A stretch of 64,000 nucleotides of DNA from Planctomycetaceae bacterium (GCA_041398785.1 JAWKUA010000019.1:62001-126000), one strand, 5' to 3'. Numbered from the stretch's first letter, positions 9,280 through 19,044 are shown. A program made the numbers and translations. The notes: a model not told the origin generated them from the sequence alone.

Positions 9280-10673
9280 TCACGCCAGCAGGTCGTTCAA
9301 GACATTCCCATGCACGTCGGTCAGGCGATAATCGCGGCCCTGGAAGCGGAACGTGAGCTGTTTGTGGTCGAAGCCCAGCAGGTGCAGAATCGTGGCGTGC
9401 AGGTCGTGGACGTGGACCGGTTTGTCGGCCACGTTGAAGCCCAGATCGTCGGTGCTGCCGTAGGTCAGTCCGCCGCGAACGCCTCCGCCGGCCATCCACA
9501 TCGTGAACGAATTCGGGTGATGATCGCGTCCGTCGTTGCCTCCCTGAACCATCGGAGTCCTGCCGAATTCGCCGCCCCAAATGACCAGCGTATCGTCCAG
9601 CATTCCCTGCTGCTTCAAATCCGAAATCAGAGCCGCGCAGGCCTGATCGGTGTCCTTGCAGTTCTTTCTCAGGTCGGTGACCAGGCCGCCGTGCTGGTCC
9701 CAGGATTCGTGGAACAACTGCACGAACCGAACGCCTCGCTGAACCAGCCGGCGAGCCAGCAGGCAGTTGTTGGCGAACGACGGCTTGCCCGGTTCGACGC
9801 CGTACATGTCCAGAATGTGCTGAGGCTCGTCCTTCACCGCCATGACTTCCGGAGCACTCGCCTGCATCCGAAACGCCATTTCGTACGAATTGATCCGCGT
9901 TGCGATTTCCGGATCGCCGACGACATCCATGCGGCTGCGGTTCAGTTCGTTGACTGCGTCCAGCGTCGCTCGCTGCAGACTTCGATCCATGCCGGACGGG
10001 TTGGAAAGATACAGCACCGGGTCGCCGCTGGTGCGGAACTCGACGCCGGAATGCATGGTCGGCAGGAACCCACTGCTCCAGTTGCCGGAGCCGGCACTGG
10101 ACTTCTTGCCGCTGTTGAACGTGTACGACGGCAGGTGCGAGACTCACTGCCCAGCCCGTACGTCACCCACGCTCCCATGCTGGGCCGACCGAACTGCTGC
10201 GTTCCGGTGCTCATCAGAAGCTGGCCCGGAGCATGATTGAACGCATCGGTGGTCATCGATCTCACAATACACAGATCGTCCGCGACGCCCGCCATGTGAG
10301 GCAGCAGTTCCGACAACTCGGCCTGCGATTCGCCATGTTTCGCGAACTCGAACTTCGGCCCCAGCAACCGGGAACTCGGATTGATAAACGCCGCCCGATA
10401 GCCTTCCAGCAGATCCCTGGGCGGAAGCGTGCCGTCGAGCCTGGCGAGTTCCGGCTTGTTATCCGACACTCTCGAACTGACTGGAAGTACGCCGCCCATG
10501 AACAGCAGGATGACGTTCTTTGCCTTCGCCGGATAATGCGGCTGCTTCGGAGCCAGCGGGTTCGCCGACGAATCAGCCCGTTCCGCTGCTCGGCAAAGAT
10601 CGGCCAGAGCAATCGATCCCAGACCGATGCCACACTGCTGAAGAAACCAGCGTCGTGCGAGTGGAGTGTTCAT
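9280..10673 (-). CDS. DUF1501 protein, one frameshift
   Basis: Once one base is restored this encodes about 464 residues of the planctomycete DUF1501 family (alkaline-phosphatase/sulfatase-like fold). It begins MNTPLARRWFLQQCGIGLGS, a Tat-like leader. The family phrases KNVILLFMGG, WGGEFGRTPM and the late HVHDLHATILHLLGFDHKQL are all present. The frame breaks at about 10135: the N-terminal part ends GLGSESR, and the sense resumes as NLPSYTFNSGKKSS in the next frame, which one additional A (on the coding strand) would repair. It lies downstream of, and on the same strand as, the PSD1 (DUF1549/DUF1553) gene, the usual partner, but a DUF1559 gene and a large inverted repeat separate them. The function of DUF1501/PSD1 pairs is not established; polysaccharide or sulfated-polymer breakdown is the common proposal. 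Confidence 0.85.
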
Positions 10674-10715
10674 GGTTGGTTGTCCCGTGTTGGCGTGGTC
10701 GAAGTCTCTGGGTTT

Positions 10716-11130
10716 CAGCCGCGGAGCGGCAGCAGCATAGCCGTGGGCGTCAGCCCACGGAAATCGGCCAATTGATTCCCAAGCCCCGGAGGGGCGAAAC
10801 AGCGGCTTAGAATCACCTGTTATTAGCCCTTCGGCAGATGAAAGTACACCCTCCCGTTTCAACGGGAGGGGTCAGCTCGCCGTGCAGGCGATCAAACAGG
10901 AAGAGAGCGATCCGAGCACCGGAGTTCCATCCGTCACCCTCCCCGCAATCGAACGCCTGAACGGCTTTCGATCGGCGACCCTCCGTTGAAACGGGAGGGT
11001 GAAGCAGTGTCGCTCTGCATTGGAAAATTCTCATCCGCTGATCGCCTTAATGTCGCCCCTCCGGGGCTTTCCATTGTTTGTTGACTCCAACCGTGAGCCG
11101 CGGCTACCCGATATCGCCGCTCCGCGGCTG
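10716..11130. repeat. 415-bp concentric inverted repeat made of several palindromes
   Basis: Paired arms lie symmetrically around position ~10,923: 10716-10730 with 11116-11130 (15/15 matches), 10784-10797 with 11053-11066 (14/14), 10849-10870 with 10979-10999 (one gap), and 10879-10893 with 10951-10965 (13/15). Several arms are themselves palindromic: CCGTGGGCGTCAGCCCACGG at 10741-10760, GCCCCGGAGGGGC at 10783-10795, and the CCCTCCCG/CGGGAGGG hairpin. The left and right halves are therefore diverged inverted copies of one composite intergenic repeat. It fills the whole gap between DUF1501 and DUF1559. No transposase gene is present. Confidence 0.85.
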
Positions 11131-11160
11131 AATCGCAGCCTGTTGGCAGGTATTGTGCTT

Positions 11161-11912
11161 TCAATCCTGTTTTCTGGCATCCCAGTCGTCGTCGCCAATC
11201 GATTCGCCGCCGGATCTTGTCATCAGAGCTTTGAGTGTTTCGCGTGGCAAGTCTGTACGAATCTGGCCAATGTGACCATCGGCGAACAGTGCGTTGACGT
11301 GCCCGTAATGGTTGCCGGAAATTCCGTTTGCCATCAATGATTCGAAGGAAACATCTTGCGGTGCGGCCCACGAATCGGACGTATCCGGGCATTCGATGAC
11401 AAGGATCGTTGAACTCGGATTGTCGGTGATTTCATCCTCGGTCAGCGGCCTCTCGCCTGGCCAGGCAGTGTCTGAACCGGTGACGGCACGATAATTGGTT
11501 GTGAGCAACGATTCACTGTCGCCGCTCGGGCAGACATACAGAGAATATGGACTGGAAGTCCTCACCGGCCGGTTTCGTTCGTCGTTCCAGGGTACCGAAA
11601 GTCGTACTGATCGTAGAGTGGCTGGTTGTCGATGAATGGCAGAATCAGGACTCGCCAACTGTGAGCTGGCCGTCCGTCGTCTCCAGCAATATAAGCAGGC
11701 GGATAAGAACCGTGGATGTCATGGTAGTTCAACAGTGCGAGTCCGATTTGTTTGAGATTCGCCAGGCTGTGAGTCGCAGCGACCTGTTCGCGAGCCTGTG
11801 GCACAAAAGCTGCGATGGTCAGGCATGCTCCGAAGCACATCCAGATCACGATCACCATCCGGCGTCTGTGCATCTTGAGGTCCACGGGATCGACTTGCTC
11901 GTCTGTGGTCAT
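11161..11912 (-). CDS. DUF1559 prepilin-like protein, one frameshift
   Basis: With one C restored at 11590-11592 the gene encodes about 250 residues. The N-terminus has a basic segment and one hydrophobic helix (MVIVIWMCFGACLTIAAFV), followed by the family phrase LANLKQIGLALLNYHDIHGS, HSWRVLILPFIDNQPLYDQY and, after the break, YSLYVCPSGDS. The C-terminus carries the typical NHYGHVNALFADGHIGQI. DUF1559 proteins resemble type IV pseudopilins and occur in dozens of copies per planctomycete genome, presumably exported to the cell surface. The frame breaks after DFRYP; the next frame continues WNDERNRPV. It lies 81 bases downstream of the PSD1 gene on the same strand, so the two may be co-transcribed. 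Confidence 0.82.
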
Positions 11913-11993
11913 TTGAGTTGAGGTAGAAAGTTTGGCAGCTCCGGCAACGCTTTGATGACTTACGAATCGCAGGCGCTTGCCTGTACTTCACGA

Positions 11994-14900
11994 TCACTGC
12001 CGTGTAATTGTTTCATCCAGATTCAGGATCGCTCGGCAGACGATCATCCATGCGGCGAGGTCGTTCGCGCTGGCTGATTCGGCGCCGATAAGGTCCGAGG
12101 CATTCAGTTCGCCGGAATCCAAACGCTGCCGCTGACTCGACAACAGCTTCTTCAAAATCGTCAGTTCTTTGTCGGTCGCCGGCCGGCTGGTGCAGAGTTT
12201 GTGGGCGTATTGCAGACGGTCCTCTTCGGTGCCACGAACTTCCTTCAGAACGCGAGACGCCATTGCTTTTGCACATTCGACGAACTGGGGTTCGTTCAGG
12301 ACGACCAGAGCCTGCAGCGGTGTGTTGCTGCGAGTGCGGCGGACGCAGGCGGCGTCGCCTTTCGGCGCGTCGAAGACCTGCAGCGGCGGATACGGGACAG
12401 AACGGTACGAATGCACGTACAGACTGCGGCGATACGCGTCATCGCCGGTGGACGTCCACCAGTTCTTCGGGCCGTAGCTCGCCGGCGGCTGGAAAAGAAA
12501 TTCCGGAGCGTCCGGGTAGATGCTCGGGCCGCCGATGCGATCGTTCAACAGACCGCTGGCGGACAACGCGATGTCGCGGACGATCTCCGCGTTGACTCGA
12601 AACCGGGCACCACGAGCCAGCCAGCGGTTGAACGGATCGGCGGACAAGAGGTGTTCGTTGACGTTCGAAGATTGCCGGTAAACGGCCGAATTCACAATCA
12701 GCCGGTGAATGTGTTTCAGGCTCCAGCCGTTGTCCATCAGTTCGACGGCCAGCCAGTCCAGCAGTTCCGGATGCGACGGCGGTTCCGACTGCGAACCGAG
12801 ATCTTCCGGAGTGGTTACCAGGCCCTGGCCGAAGTACGACTGCCAGATGCGATTCACGATCGCTCGCGCGGTCGTGGGTCGATCGCGGTCCGCGAGCCAG
12901 CGAGCGAAGTCCAGCCGATCCGGCGCGGGAGAATTCTGCATTTCGCCCAAAAACACGGGAACCCCGGGGCCGACGGCTTCGGCAGGTTTCAGAAAGTCGC
13001 CGCGAGTCAGCACGTAGGACTTCCGCGGCTTGTCCATCGCGGATGCAACCAATTGAGAATCGCCGCCCGGATGCTGCTTCCAGAGTTCCTCGATCGTCGC
13101 GTTGTATTCGGCGAATTCCGGCACGGTGGCTCGCCACGCGCTGAAGATCGCGGCCTGCTGTTCGGAGCTTTGGGAGGGCGAAGCTCCTGCTGAGCCGCCT
13201 GAGCCGAGCGACTCCCTTGGTTCCAGCGGCTCGGCGGGAATCTCGCCCTCCCTGGCGGCAAACGCGTCGATCGCGCGAATCGAAAACAGCGGATCGGCTG
13301 TCGGGTTCGGCGATGTGGTGACGGAGAAGCGGTATCGGCCGAGCAGATTGTTTTGGTTGTCGTCGGAGTTCCAGCCGCCGTGGTTCATGCCCAGCGTGAA
13401 CGAAATAACGGCGTCTCCGTCGATGTCGATCGGATGTTCCGGGACGAACACAGCGTTCCGGTTGACGTTGCGTCGACCGGGTCCGTTGTCGGTGGTCCAC
13501 GCGGTCTTGTTGTCGCTGTCGATCGCAAATTCGATCGGGCCGGTGATGCGGTCGTCCTTAGAAGCATCCTTTTGCAGATACGGAGCCGTCAGGTCGGCCT
13601 TTTCCGGGTTGACGTCGGCGGTTGCCGACACCCATTTCAATGTTTGCTTCTGATCCGGCTGATCGGCGGGAGCGACACTGACGGAAAATTCCGTAAGGGC
13701 ACCTGTGCCGTGGATCGATCGGCCCGGTCCGTTGTGCGGAAGCTGGCCGTGAGTCAGCAGTTCCAGCCGAATTCCGGTAACGCCTTTCAGCTTCGCCACC
13801 GCGCCGAAGGTTGGGGACGTATACGTCGGAGCATAGCTTTCGCCGACGAATGACCCATCGCCCAATGGTCGGAACTTCTGGCCGTCGAACGGGATGTCGG
13901 TCGGTGTGATGACGGTCCATTCGGGCTGGCTGTCCTGAATGGATTTTTCCCAGGCCGACATTCGTTCGCGCCAGTCCGGGGTCTTCTGTTTGATTTCCTC
14001 TTCGATGGCTGCGATCGCGTTCAGCACGTTCTGGCGCTGCTGTCGGGCTTCGGGCGTATAGACGGTCAGCGTGGCTTCGTTGAAGTCGTTCAGCGCGGCG
14101 AACATCTGGTAGTACTCACGCTGCGTCAGCGGATCGTACTTGTGCGAATGGCACTGACCGCACTGCGTCGTGATGCCCAGAATCGCTTTTCCGATGGCGT
14201 CGATGCGGTCAAACATGCCTTCGACACGAAACTGTTCCGGGTCCGCTCCGCCTTCTTCGTTGACCATCGAATTGCGCAGGAAACCGGTGGCCACGTGATC
14301 GGCCTGAGTCGCATTCGGCAGCAGGTCTCCGGCGATCTGCCGGATGATGAACTGATCGTACGGCGTGTCCTCGTTCATCGCGCTGATGACCCAGTCGCGG
14401 TAGAACCAGACGTCTCGCTGTTTGTCCTTTTCGTAGCCGTCGGAGTCCGCGTAGCGAGCGGCGTCCAGCCACCAGCGAGCCCAGCGTTCGCCGAAGTGTG
14501 GCGATTTCAGCAGCCGCTCGACGAGTTGGTCGTACGCGTCGGTGCGACTGTCGTTCACGAATTTTTCGACTTCTTCCGGCGACGGCGGCAGGCCCAGCAG
14601 ATCGAGAGACAGCCGGCGAATCAGCGTTCGCCGGTCAGCCGCCGGGCTCTGTTTCAATTGCTGGTCATTCAGTTTCGCCAGCACGAATGCGTCGATTGGA
14701 TTTCGGACCCAGCCGGCATCTTGAGCAGCAGGCAGATTCGGCCGAGCTGGTGAAACGAAGGCCCAGTGAGCGGAGTAGTCGGCGCCTTGTTCGATCCAGC
14801 GTCGCAGCAGATCGGCTTCTTTTGCGGTGATCTCTTTGTCGCTCGAAGGCGGAGGCATCTGCAGGTCGGGATCCTTCGACATGACGCGATCAAGAAGCGT

Positions 14901-15155
14901 GCTTTCATCGGGTTTCCCCGGAGCAATCACCTGCATCGTATCGACGGCGCTGGCTCGCTGGTCGAGCCGCAGATCAGCCTTGCGATCTTCCTCAGCGGGT
15001 CCGTGGCAGACGAAACACTTGTCGGAAAGTATCGGCCGGATATCGCGGTTGAAGTCAATGGAGTCGTTCGCGAACAGCGCGGCAGGCGAACAACAGAGCG
15101 ATACAACAACCGCAGCGAAACGCAGAAGAATTCGCGGCACCGTGGCAGCCTTCAT
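11994..15155 (-). CDS. PSD1-type DUF1549/DUF1553 protein with cytochrome c-like domain
   Basis: This 1053-residue exported protein has a signal peptide ending near FAN. A PSCyt1 domain with the heme-attachment motif CFVCH (Cys47, Cys50, His51) follows, then DUF1549 (GWVRNPIDAFVLAKL through YADSDGYEKDKQRD and QCGQCHSHKYDP, a second CxxCH), a central beta-rich region with the properties of a carbohydrate-binding-like module, and C-terminal DUF1553 (LDFARWLADRDRPTTARA, LVTTPEDLGSQSEPPSHPEL, SNTPLQALVVLNEP). It is the family partner of DUF1501. A 25-residue Gly/Pro/Ser stretch in the middle is encoded by a palindromic repeat at 13172-13252 and looks like an in-frame insertion. The start ATG 15155 gives a good signal peptide. 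The function is unknown; redox-linked attack on extracellular polymers has been proposed for the family. Confidence 0.92.
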   Translation of the reverse strand: MKAATVPRILLRFAAVVVSLCCSPAALFANDSIDFNRDIRPILSDKCFVCHGPAEEDRKADLRLDQRASAVDTMQVIAPGKPDESTLLDRVMSKDPDLQMPPPSSDKEITAKEADLLRRWIEQGADYSAHWAFVSPARPNLPAAQDAGWVRNPIDAFVLAKLNDQQLKQSPAADRRTLIRRLSLDLLGLPPSPEEVEKFVNDSRTDAYDQLVERLLKSPHFGERWARWWLDAARYADSDGYEKDKQRDVWFYRDWVISAMNEDTPYDQFIIRQIAGDLLPNATQADHVATGFLRNSMVNEEGGADPEQFRVEGMFDRIDAIGKAILGITTQCGQCHSHKYDPLTQREYYQMFAALNDFNEATLTVYTPEARQQRQNVLNAIAAIEEEIKQKTPDWRERMSAWEKSIQDSQPEWTVITPTDIPFDGQKFRPLGDGSFVGESYAPTYTSPTFGAVAKLKGVTGIRLELLTHGQLPHNGPGRSIHGTGALTEFSVSVAPADQPDQKQTLKWVSATADVNPEKADLTAPYLQKDASKDDRITGPIEFAIDSDNKTAWTTDNGPGRRNVNRNAVFVPEHPIDIDGDAVISFTLGMNHGGWNSDDNQNNLLGRYRFSVTTSPNPTADPLFSIRAIDAFAAREGEIPAEPLEPRESLGSGGSAGASPSQSSEQQAAIFSAWRATVPEFAEYNATIEELWKQHPGGDSQLVASAMDKPRKSYVLTRGDFLKPAEAVGPGVPVFLGEMQNSPAPDRLDFARWLADRDRPTTARAIVNRIWQSYFGQGLVTTPEDLGSQSEPPSHPELLDWLAVELMDNGWSLKHIHRLIVNSAVYRQSSNVNEHLLSADPFNRWLARGARFRVNAEIVRDIALSASGLLNDRIGGPSIYPDAPEFLFQPPASYGPKNWWTSTGDDAYRRSLYVHSYRSVPYPPLQVFDAPKGDAACVRRTRSNTPLQALVVLNEPQFVECAKAMASRVLKEVRGTEEDRLQYAHKLCTSRPATDKELTILKKLLSSQRQRLDSGELNASDLIGAESASANDLAAWMIVCRAILNLDETITRQ
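13172..13252. repeat. In-frame palindromic repeat inside the PSD1 gene
   Basis: Two 27-base arms, 13172-13198 and 13226-13252, are inverted copies matching at 22 of 27 positions, with all five differences being transitions, around a 27-base spacer. Translated on the minus strand the element gives GEIPAEPLEP, RESLGSGGSA and GASPS, which is unlike the flanking sequence. Peptides of this GEAPAEP...GSAGASPS type are, as I recall, widely scattered in planctomycete proteins and intergenic regions. The insertion keeps the reading frame. Confidence 0.75.
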
Positions 15156-15244
15156 GTTCTGGAACAGTCGTGGCGGTGACGACGTTTTCGCCGTGAAACA
15201 TTCGCCGTCGAAGGCTGTTCATTATTCCGTGTTGCAGGTCCACG

Positions 15245-16207
15245 TCAACGATCGACATCGGGCTTCAGAAGTGCGCTGTCGTCGGTCCGAGCCATTTCCG
15301 GCGAAGGTTCCTGCTGCCATGCGTTCCAGTAGACGCGAAATCGTTTTGACATCTGTTTTGGCTTCTCGCCGAACAGACGCCGTCCGACGCTGAACGCATT
15401 CCGGCACAGTTCCGTGTGCCGTTGCTGAATGAGTTTCCGCAGCGGCTTCCGATCGGCGGCTTCACATAGGTGTTTCGAATTCTGCCGCAGGATTTGCCGC
15501 AGAAGCGACAGGTCATGGAGTCGACCGAGATCCTCCGCGAGCTTGCCGGCAATCAGGCAGCGATGTTCCATTTCCTCCGGCCAGATCGGAGTCAGAATGC
15601 GGGAATGATACCAGTGGTCTTTGACGCATTTTCTCCATTCGTGCAGGTTGTCTTCCGACGCGTCAGAACGGGCGGACTTCATCGTGACGCGGCACCGCTG
15701 GTAAGTGAATCGCAGGCCCGTGGAAATCGTCTTCCAGCCTCGATCCGGAATCTTCCATGACGTGACGCGCCGGCGACCGGCCTGCATGCGCCGGCGAAAT
15801 TCCCGCAGCGGTTGTTCCGCATCAAACGGCGTTCGGCAAGCATGATGGTTCAGTTCGATGAATCGTTCCCGAATCCTGACCAACAGTTCTTCGCCAGCTT
15901 GACCGCGATGATGTTCGGCCAGTTCCGCCAGGCATTCGAGCGATGAATCGGCATTGCGAATCTCCGACAACAGACGTGCGGTGTCCCGGTACCAGAGATT
16001 CTCACGGCGATAGGTGCCTTGAAACGCCGGCCGTACCAGACGGATCAGCCCGCGGATCATCTTGCAATGCTTGCGAACCTGATGCACCGTCTCGACGCGG
16101 TCGTCGCCCTCGCAGTCTATTGCTTTGATGGCGCGGTCGATCTGATCCTTCGCGATCCGGCGAACGGCATGAGGCACAGTTTCGTGTCTGCGGATGCGGA
16201 AGGACAT
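15245..16207 (-). CDS. CHAD domain protein
   Basis: The 320-residue protein is rich in conserved His, Arg and Lys in helical repeats. It carries the CHAD hallmarks DRVETVHQVRKHCKMIRGLIR near the N-terminus and the second-half counterpart NLHEWRKCVKDHWYHSRIL, followed by LGRLHDLSLLRQIL. CHAD domains form two four-helix bundles with a basic channel that binds inorganic polyphosphate. Many are fused to or sit beside CYTH triphosphatases, but no CYTH domain is present here, so this is a stand-alone CHAD protein. It is cytosolic, with no signal or membrane segment. The neighbours (PSD1 upstream, MscS downstream) do not suggest a pathway. Confidence 0.88.
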   Translation of the reverse strand: MSFRIRRHETVPHAVRRIAKDQIDRAIKAIDCEGDDRVETVHQVRKHCKMIRGLIRLVRPAFQGTYRRENLWYRDTARLLSEIRNADSSLECLAELAEHHRGQAGEELLVRIRERFIELNHHACRTPFDAEQPLREFRRRMQAGRRRVTSWKIPDRGWKTISTGLRFTYQRCRVTMKSARSDASEDNLHEWRKCVKDHWYHSRILTPIWPEEMEHRCLIAGKLAEDLGRLHDLSLLRQILRQNSKHLCEAADRKPLRKLIQQRHTELCRNAFSVGRRLFGEKPKQMSKRFRVYWNAWQQEPSPEMARTDDSALLKPDVDR

Positions 16208-16412
16208 GGGAAGGGACCGACGTTGTCTTGATGTGTTTGAATCGAGGTTCCTGTCGCCGGCGCGGGAATTCGTTCCGCGTCGTCAGCCATGAGCCAGCGG
16301 TGCGGCGCATGCACGCGGCATCGGCGACGATCCGGGGTGCTGGCTTCGTTCGACAGCACCATTCTATCGCCGTCGCGGTTCGCGCGGACAGGGCGCCGAA
16401 AAGTGCAGGCGG

Positions 16413-17342
16413 TCAGGCGGCGTCCGAATTGTGCAGAAAGACGTCGCGTGACGGGAACGGGATCGTGAATCCTCGTTCGTCAAAGCCCAGCTTGATGCGT
16501 TCCGTCAGGTCGAATTTCGTGGCCCAGAAATCCGCGCTGGCCACCCACGGACGCACGACGAAATTGACGCTGCTGTCGCCGAGTTCCGACACAGCTACCA
16601 CCGGTTTTGGGTCCTGCAGGACTCGCGAATCTGACGTGATTGTTTCCAGCAGAAACTGTTTCACGGCCGGCAGGTCGTCGTTGTAACCGCAGCCGATCAC
16701 CAGATCGATGCGGCGTCGTTTTTCGGCCGAGAAATTCTGAATCGTGTTGCCCGTGATATTGCCGTTCGGAATGATGACTCGAACATTGTTGGGAGTCAGC
16801 AGGACGGTGTGAAAGATGTGAATTTCCGTCACCGTCCCGCCGGCACCGGAGACCTCAACATAGTCACCGACCTTGAACGGCTTGAACATCACCAGCATCG
16901 CTCCGGCCGCAAGGTTGCCAAGCGATCCCTGCATCGCCATCCCGACGGCGAATCCGGCGGCTGCCAGTACTGCGCTCAGCGACGTCGTGTTGACGCCCAG
17001 TTGCCCGAGTGCCGCGATGCAGACCGCCGTCAGCAGCAGCATGTAAATCAGATTGCTCAGAAAACTCAGCAGCGTTGCATCCGTCCCGGCGCGCCGGGCT
17101 GCCCGCACGGCGACGCTAGTGACGAATCTGGCGACCCATCGGCCAATCAGCAAAATGGCCAGCGCCGCGACGATCTTCGGTCCCCACGTCTGCGCGAAAC
17201 CCAGCACCGCTTCCGGCGTAACGCGGTCCTTCACGTCGGCCCAAAGCGAATCCAGAAAACCATCGGTCACCGCGTCACCCGATTCGCCCTGAGCCTGCGG
17301 AACAGCCTGGAACGCGAACGCCACAACGTCAGAAACCGTCAC
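16413..17342 (-). CDS. Small-conductance mechanosensitive channel (MscS family)
   Basis: This is a 309-residue inner-membrane protein with three hydrophobic helices. The third is the glycine/alanine-rich pore helix (AAAGFAVGMAMQGSLGNLAAGAML), followed by the conserved FKPFKVGDYVE, the beta domain with PNGNI, and the C-terminal alpha/beta cage. It should open under membrane tension and release solutes during hypo-osmotic shock. The length is typical for MscS. The additional 45 residues before the first helix may be periplasmic. Confidence 0.93.
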   Translation of the reverse strand: MTVSDVVAFAFQAVPQAQGESGDAVTDGFLDSLWADVKDRVTPEAVLGFAQTWGPKIVAALAILLIGRWVARFVTSVAVRAARRAGTDATLLSFLSNLIYMLLLTAVCIAALGQLGVNTTSLSAVLAAAGFAVGMAMQGSLGNLAAGAMLVMFKPFKVGDYVEVSGAGGTVTEIHIFHTVLLTPNNVRVIIPNGNITGNTIQNFSAEKRRRIDLVIGCGYNDDLPAVKQFLLETITSDSRVLQDPKPVVAVSELGDSSVNFVVRPWVASADFWATKFDLTERIKLGFDERGFTIPFPSRDVFLHNSDAA

Positions 17343-17538
17343 TTCCGAAACCTCCTTGTCCGGGACTTTTTGCCGAATCTACGGCATTCAGAATTTTGCG
17401 TAAACAGGAATGCGGGTTCGCTGCGCAAACGATCACGTATCGACGGAAATCCGCGGGTTTCGTACAGTTCCGCTGCAATTCAGGGACCCGCGGACGCGAT
17501 TACGCTGGTCCGCGACGCATCGGAAAGGATTCGAAATC

Positions 17539-19044
17539 GTGGTTGTACGAAACACAGTTTTTCTCCGTTTGTGCGTTCTGCTGCCGGTCATTGCTGCCGC
17601 AGTGTTGCTTCCTTTGTCAACGGTGAACGGGCAGGAAACGTCCCGCGTCGCCGCCGCCGGCGAACTGACCGACAGAGCGGACACCGCGGACGATGCGAAA
17701 GCGAACGCTGCGAAAGACGGAGCCACCGTGAGTCCGTTCGCGGTGGTCGTTGATCCGGAACGCATCACCGCTTTCGACTACACGATGTCCATCTCCGGCC
17801 AGTTGCTGACTCCAACGGAATCCGGACTGCAGAAGTGGAAGCTGGAATCATCGGGTGACTTCGGTTTCCTGCAGCGGCAGCGAAATACGGAACTCAGCGG
17901 CCCACTGTCCCTGGACGCCGTCCGTCGATTCAGCGACGCGGAAGTCGTCATGAACGTTGGTGACGAGCACCGCACGGTGACTCAGCTTCCGGCGTCGCTG
18001 CAGACGATTCGCTGTACGGGTGCCGACACGGGGATCGTGTACACGTCGGCTTCGTCGACGCGAGGCCGGAACATGCCGCTGACTCGAAAGCACCTGGACC
18101 TGCTGCAGATGCCGGGAGATCCGCTGGTCTGCAGCGGTTTGATGCCGACCGGCGACGTGAAGGAAGGTGAAAAATGGAACACCGGTTCGTGGGTGATGCC
18201 GCTGCTGACCGGACTCGAAGCGGTCATCGAACAAAGCGTGACCTGCGAAATGGAATCGCTCAAAGACGATACAGCGAGCGTCACGTTTGAGGGCTCTGCC
18301 AGCGGTGCCGTTGTGGGTTCTGCGTCGAAGATCAATGTGAGCGGCAAGCTGACGTTCGATCGCAGGACGGGACTGATCACGTCGTACGCGGCGACTCACG
18401 TGGAAGAACGGTCGGCCGGGCCGATCAGTCCGGGGCTGCAGGTGACCGTCGACGTCAACTGGACTCAACGTGTCGCGGAATCACCAGCGGACGAGCCGTC
18501 TGCGGACGAAACTCCGGCCGACACGGAACTGGCCGCGGACTTCGGTGATTCTGAACCAACGCCCGCGGAACTGTCGCTGCAGATCCAGACACCGTGGAAG
18601 CTGCAGTTCCAGCATTCGCGGGAATGGCACGTTTTCAATCAAACCTCCACGCTGCTTCTGCTGCGTCAGATTCGAAATGGCAATCTGATTGCTCAGTGCA
18701 ATTTGTCACCGGGAGTCAGCGTCGCTCCGGGGCAGGCGGCCGATGATCGGCAGTTCGCGACGGACGTTTCGCAGGCCCTGTCGTCGCGTGACGGTCAGAT
18801 TGTGGACCAGTCCACGGTTCGCGATGATGCCGCCTGGCGAATCCGGCAGGTGCGCGCGATCGGGAAAGCCAGCGATCAGACGATCAATTACGACTATTAC
18901 CTGTGCTCCGCGAAAACGGGCGAACAGTTTTCGTTCGTGTTTTCGTATTCGGACGCGGACGCCGAAGCGTTTGGCGATGAAGGCAGCCGAATCCTGGAGA
19001 CTCTGGCGCTGCTGCGCCGCCGACCGGCGCTGCCGTTTCGATGA
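17539..19044 (+). CDS. Secreted protein of unknown function
   Basis: The 501-residue protein starts at GTG 17539, which follows GGAAAGGA at a good distance and gives a clean signal peptide (LCVLLPVIAAAVLLPLSTVNG). An open frame extends further upstream to 17410, but that part is unlike a protein. The first half is rich in beta strands with RTVTQLPASLQTIRC and LTFDRRTGLITSYAATHVEE. A Pro/Ala/Asp/Glu linker (residues about 310-345) leads to a second domain resembling secreted stress or lipid-binding domains (WHVFNQTSTLLLLRQIRNGN). I recognise no named family. It is likely periplasmic, transcribed alone. Confidence 0.75.
   Translation: MVVRNTVFLRLCVLLPVIAAAVLLPLSTVNGQETSRVAAAGELTDRADTADDAKANAAKDGATVSPFAVVVDPERITAFDYTMSISGQLLTPTESGLQKWKLESSGDFGFLQRQRNTELSGPLSLDAVRRFSDAEVVMNVGDEHRTVTQLPASLQTIRCTGADTGIVYTSASSTRGRNMPLTRKHLDLLQMPGDPLVCSGLMPTGDVKEGEKWNTGSWVMPLLTGLEAVIEQSVTCEMESLKDDTASVTFEGSASGAVVGSASKINVSGKLTFDRRTGLITSYAATHVEERSAGPISPGLQVTVDVNWTQRVAESPADEPSADETPADTELAADFGDSEPTPAELSLQIQTPWKLQFQHSREWHVFNQTSTLLLLRQIRNGNLIAQCNLSPGVSVAPGQAADDRQFATDVSQALSSRDGQIVDQSTVRDDAAWRIRQVRAIGKASDQTINYDYYLCSAKTGEQFSFVFSYSDADAEAFGDEGSRILETLALLRRRPALPFR

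Noticed and set aside
10135..10140. Programmed ribosomal frameshift in the DUF1501 gene
   Set aside because: No slippery heptamer or downstream stem is visible, and single-base gaps of the same kind recur in unrelated neighbouring genes, so an indel or read error is simpler.
9310..10236. 308-codon plus-strand frame
   Set aside because: It is antisense to the DUF1501 gene; the minus strand has the family motifs in two adjoining frames.
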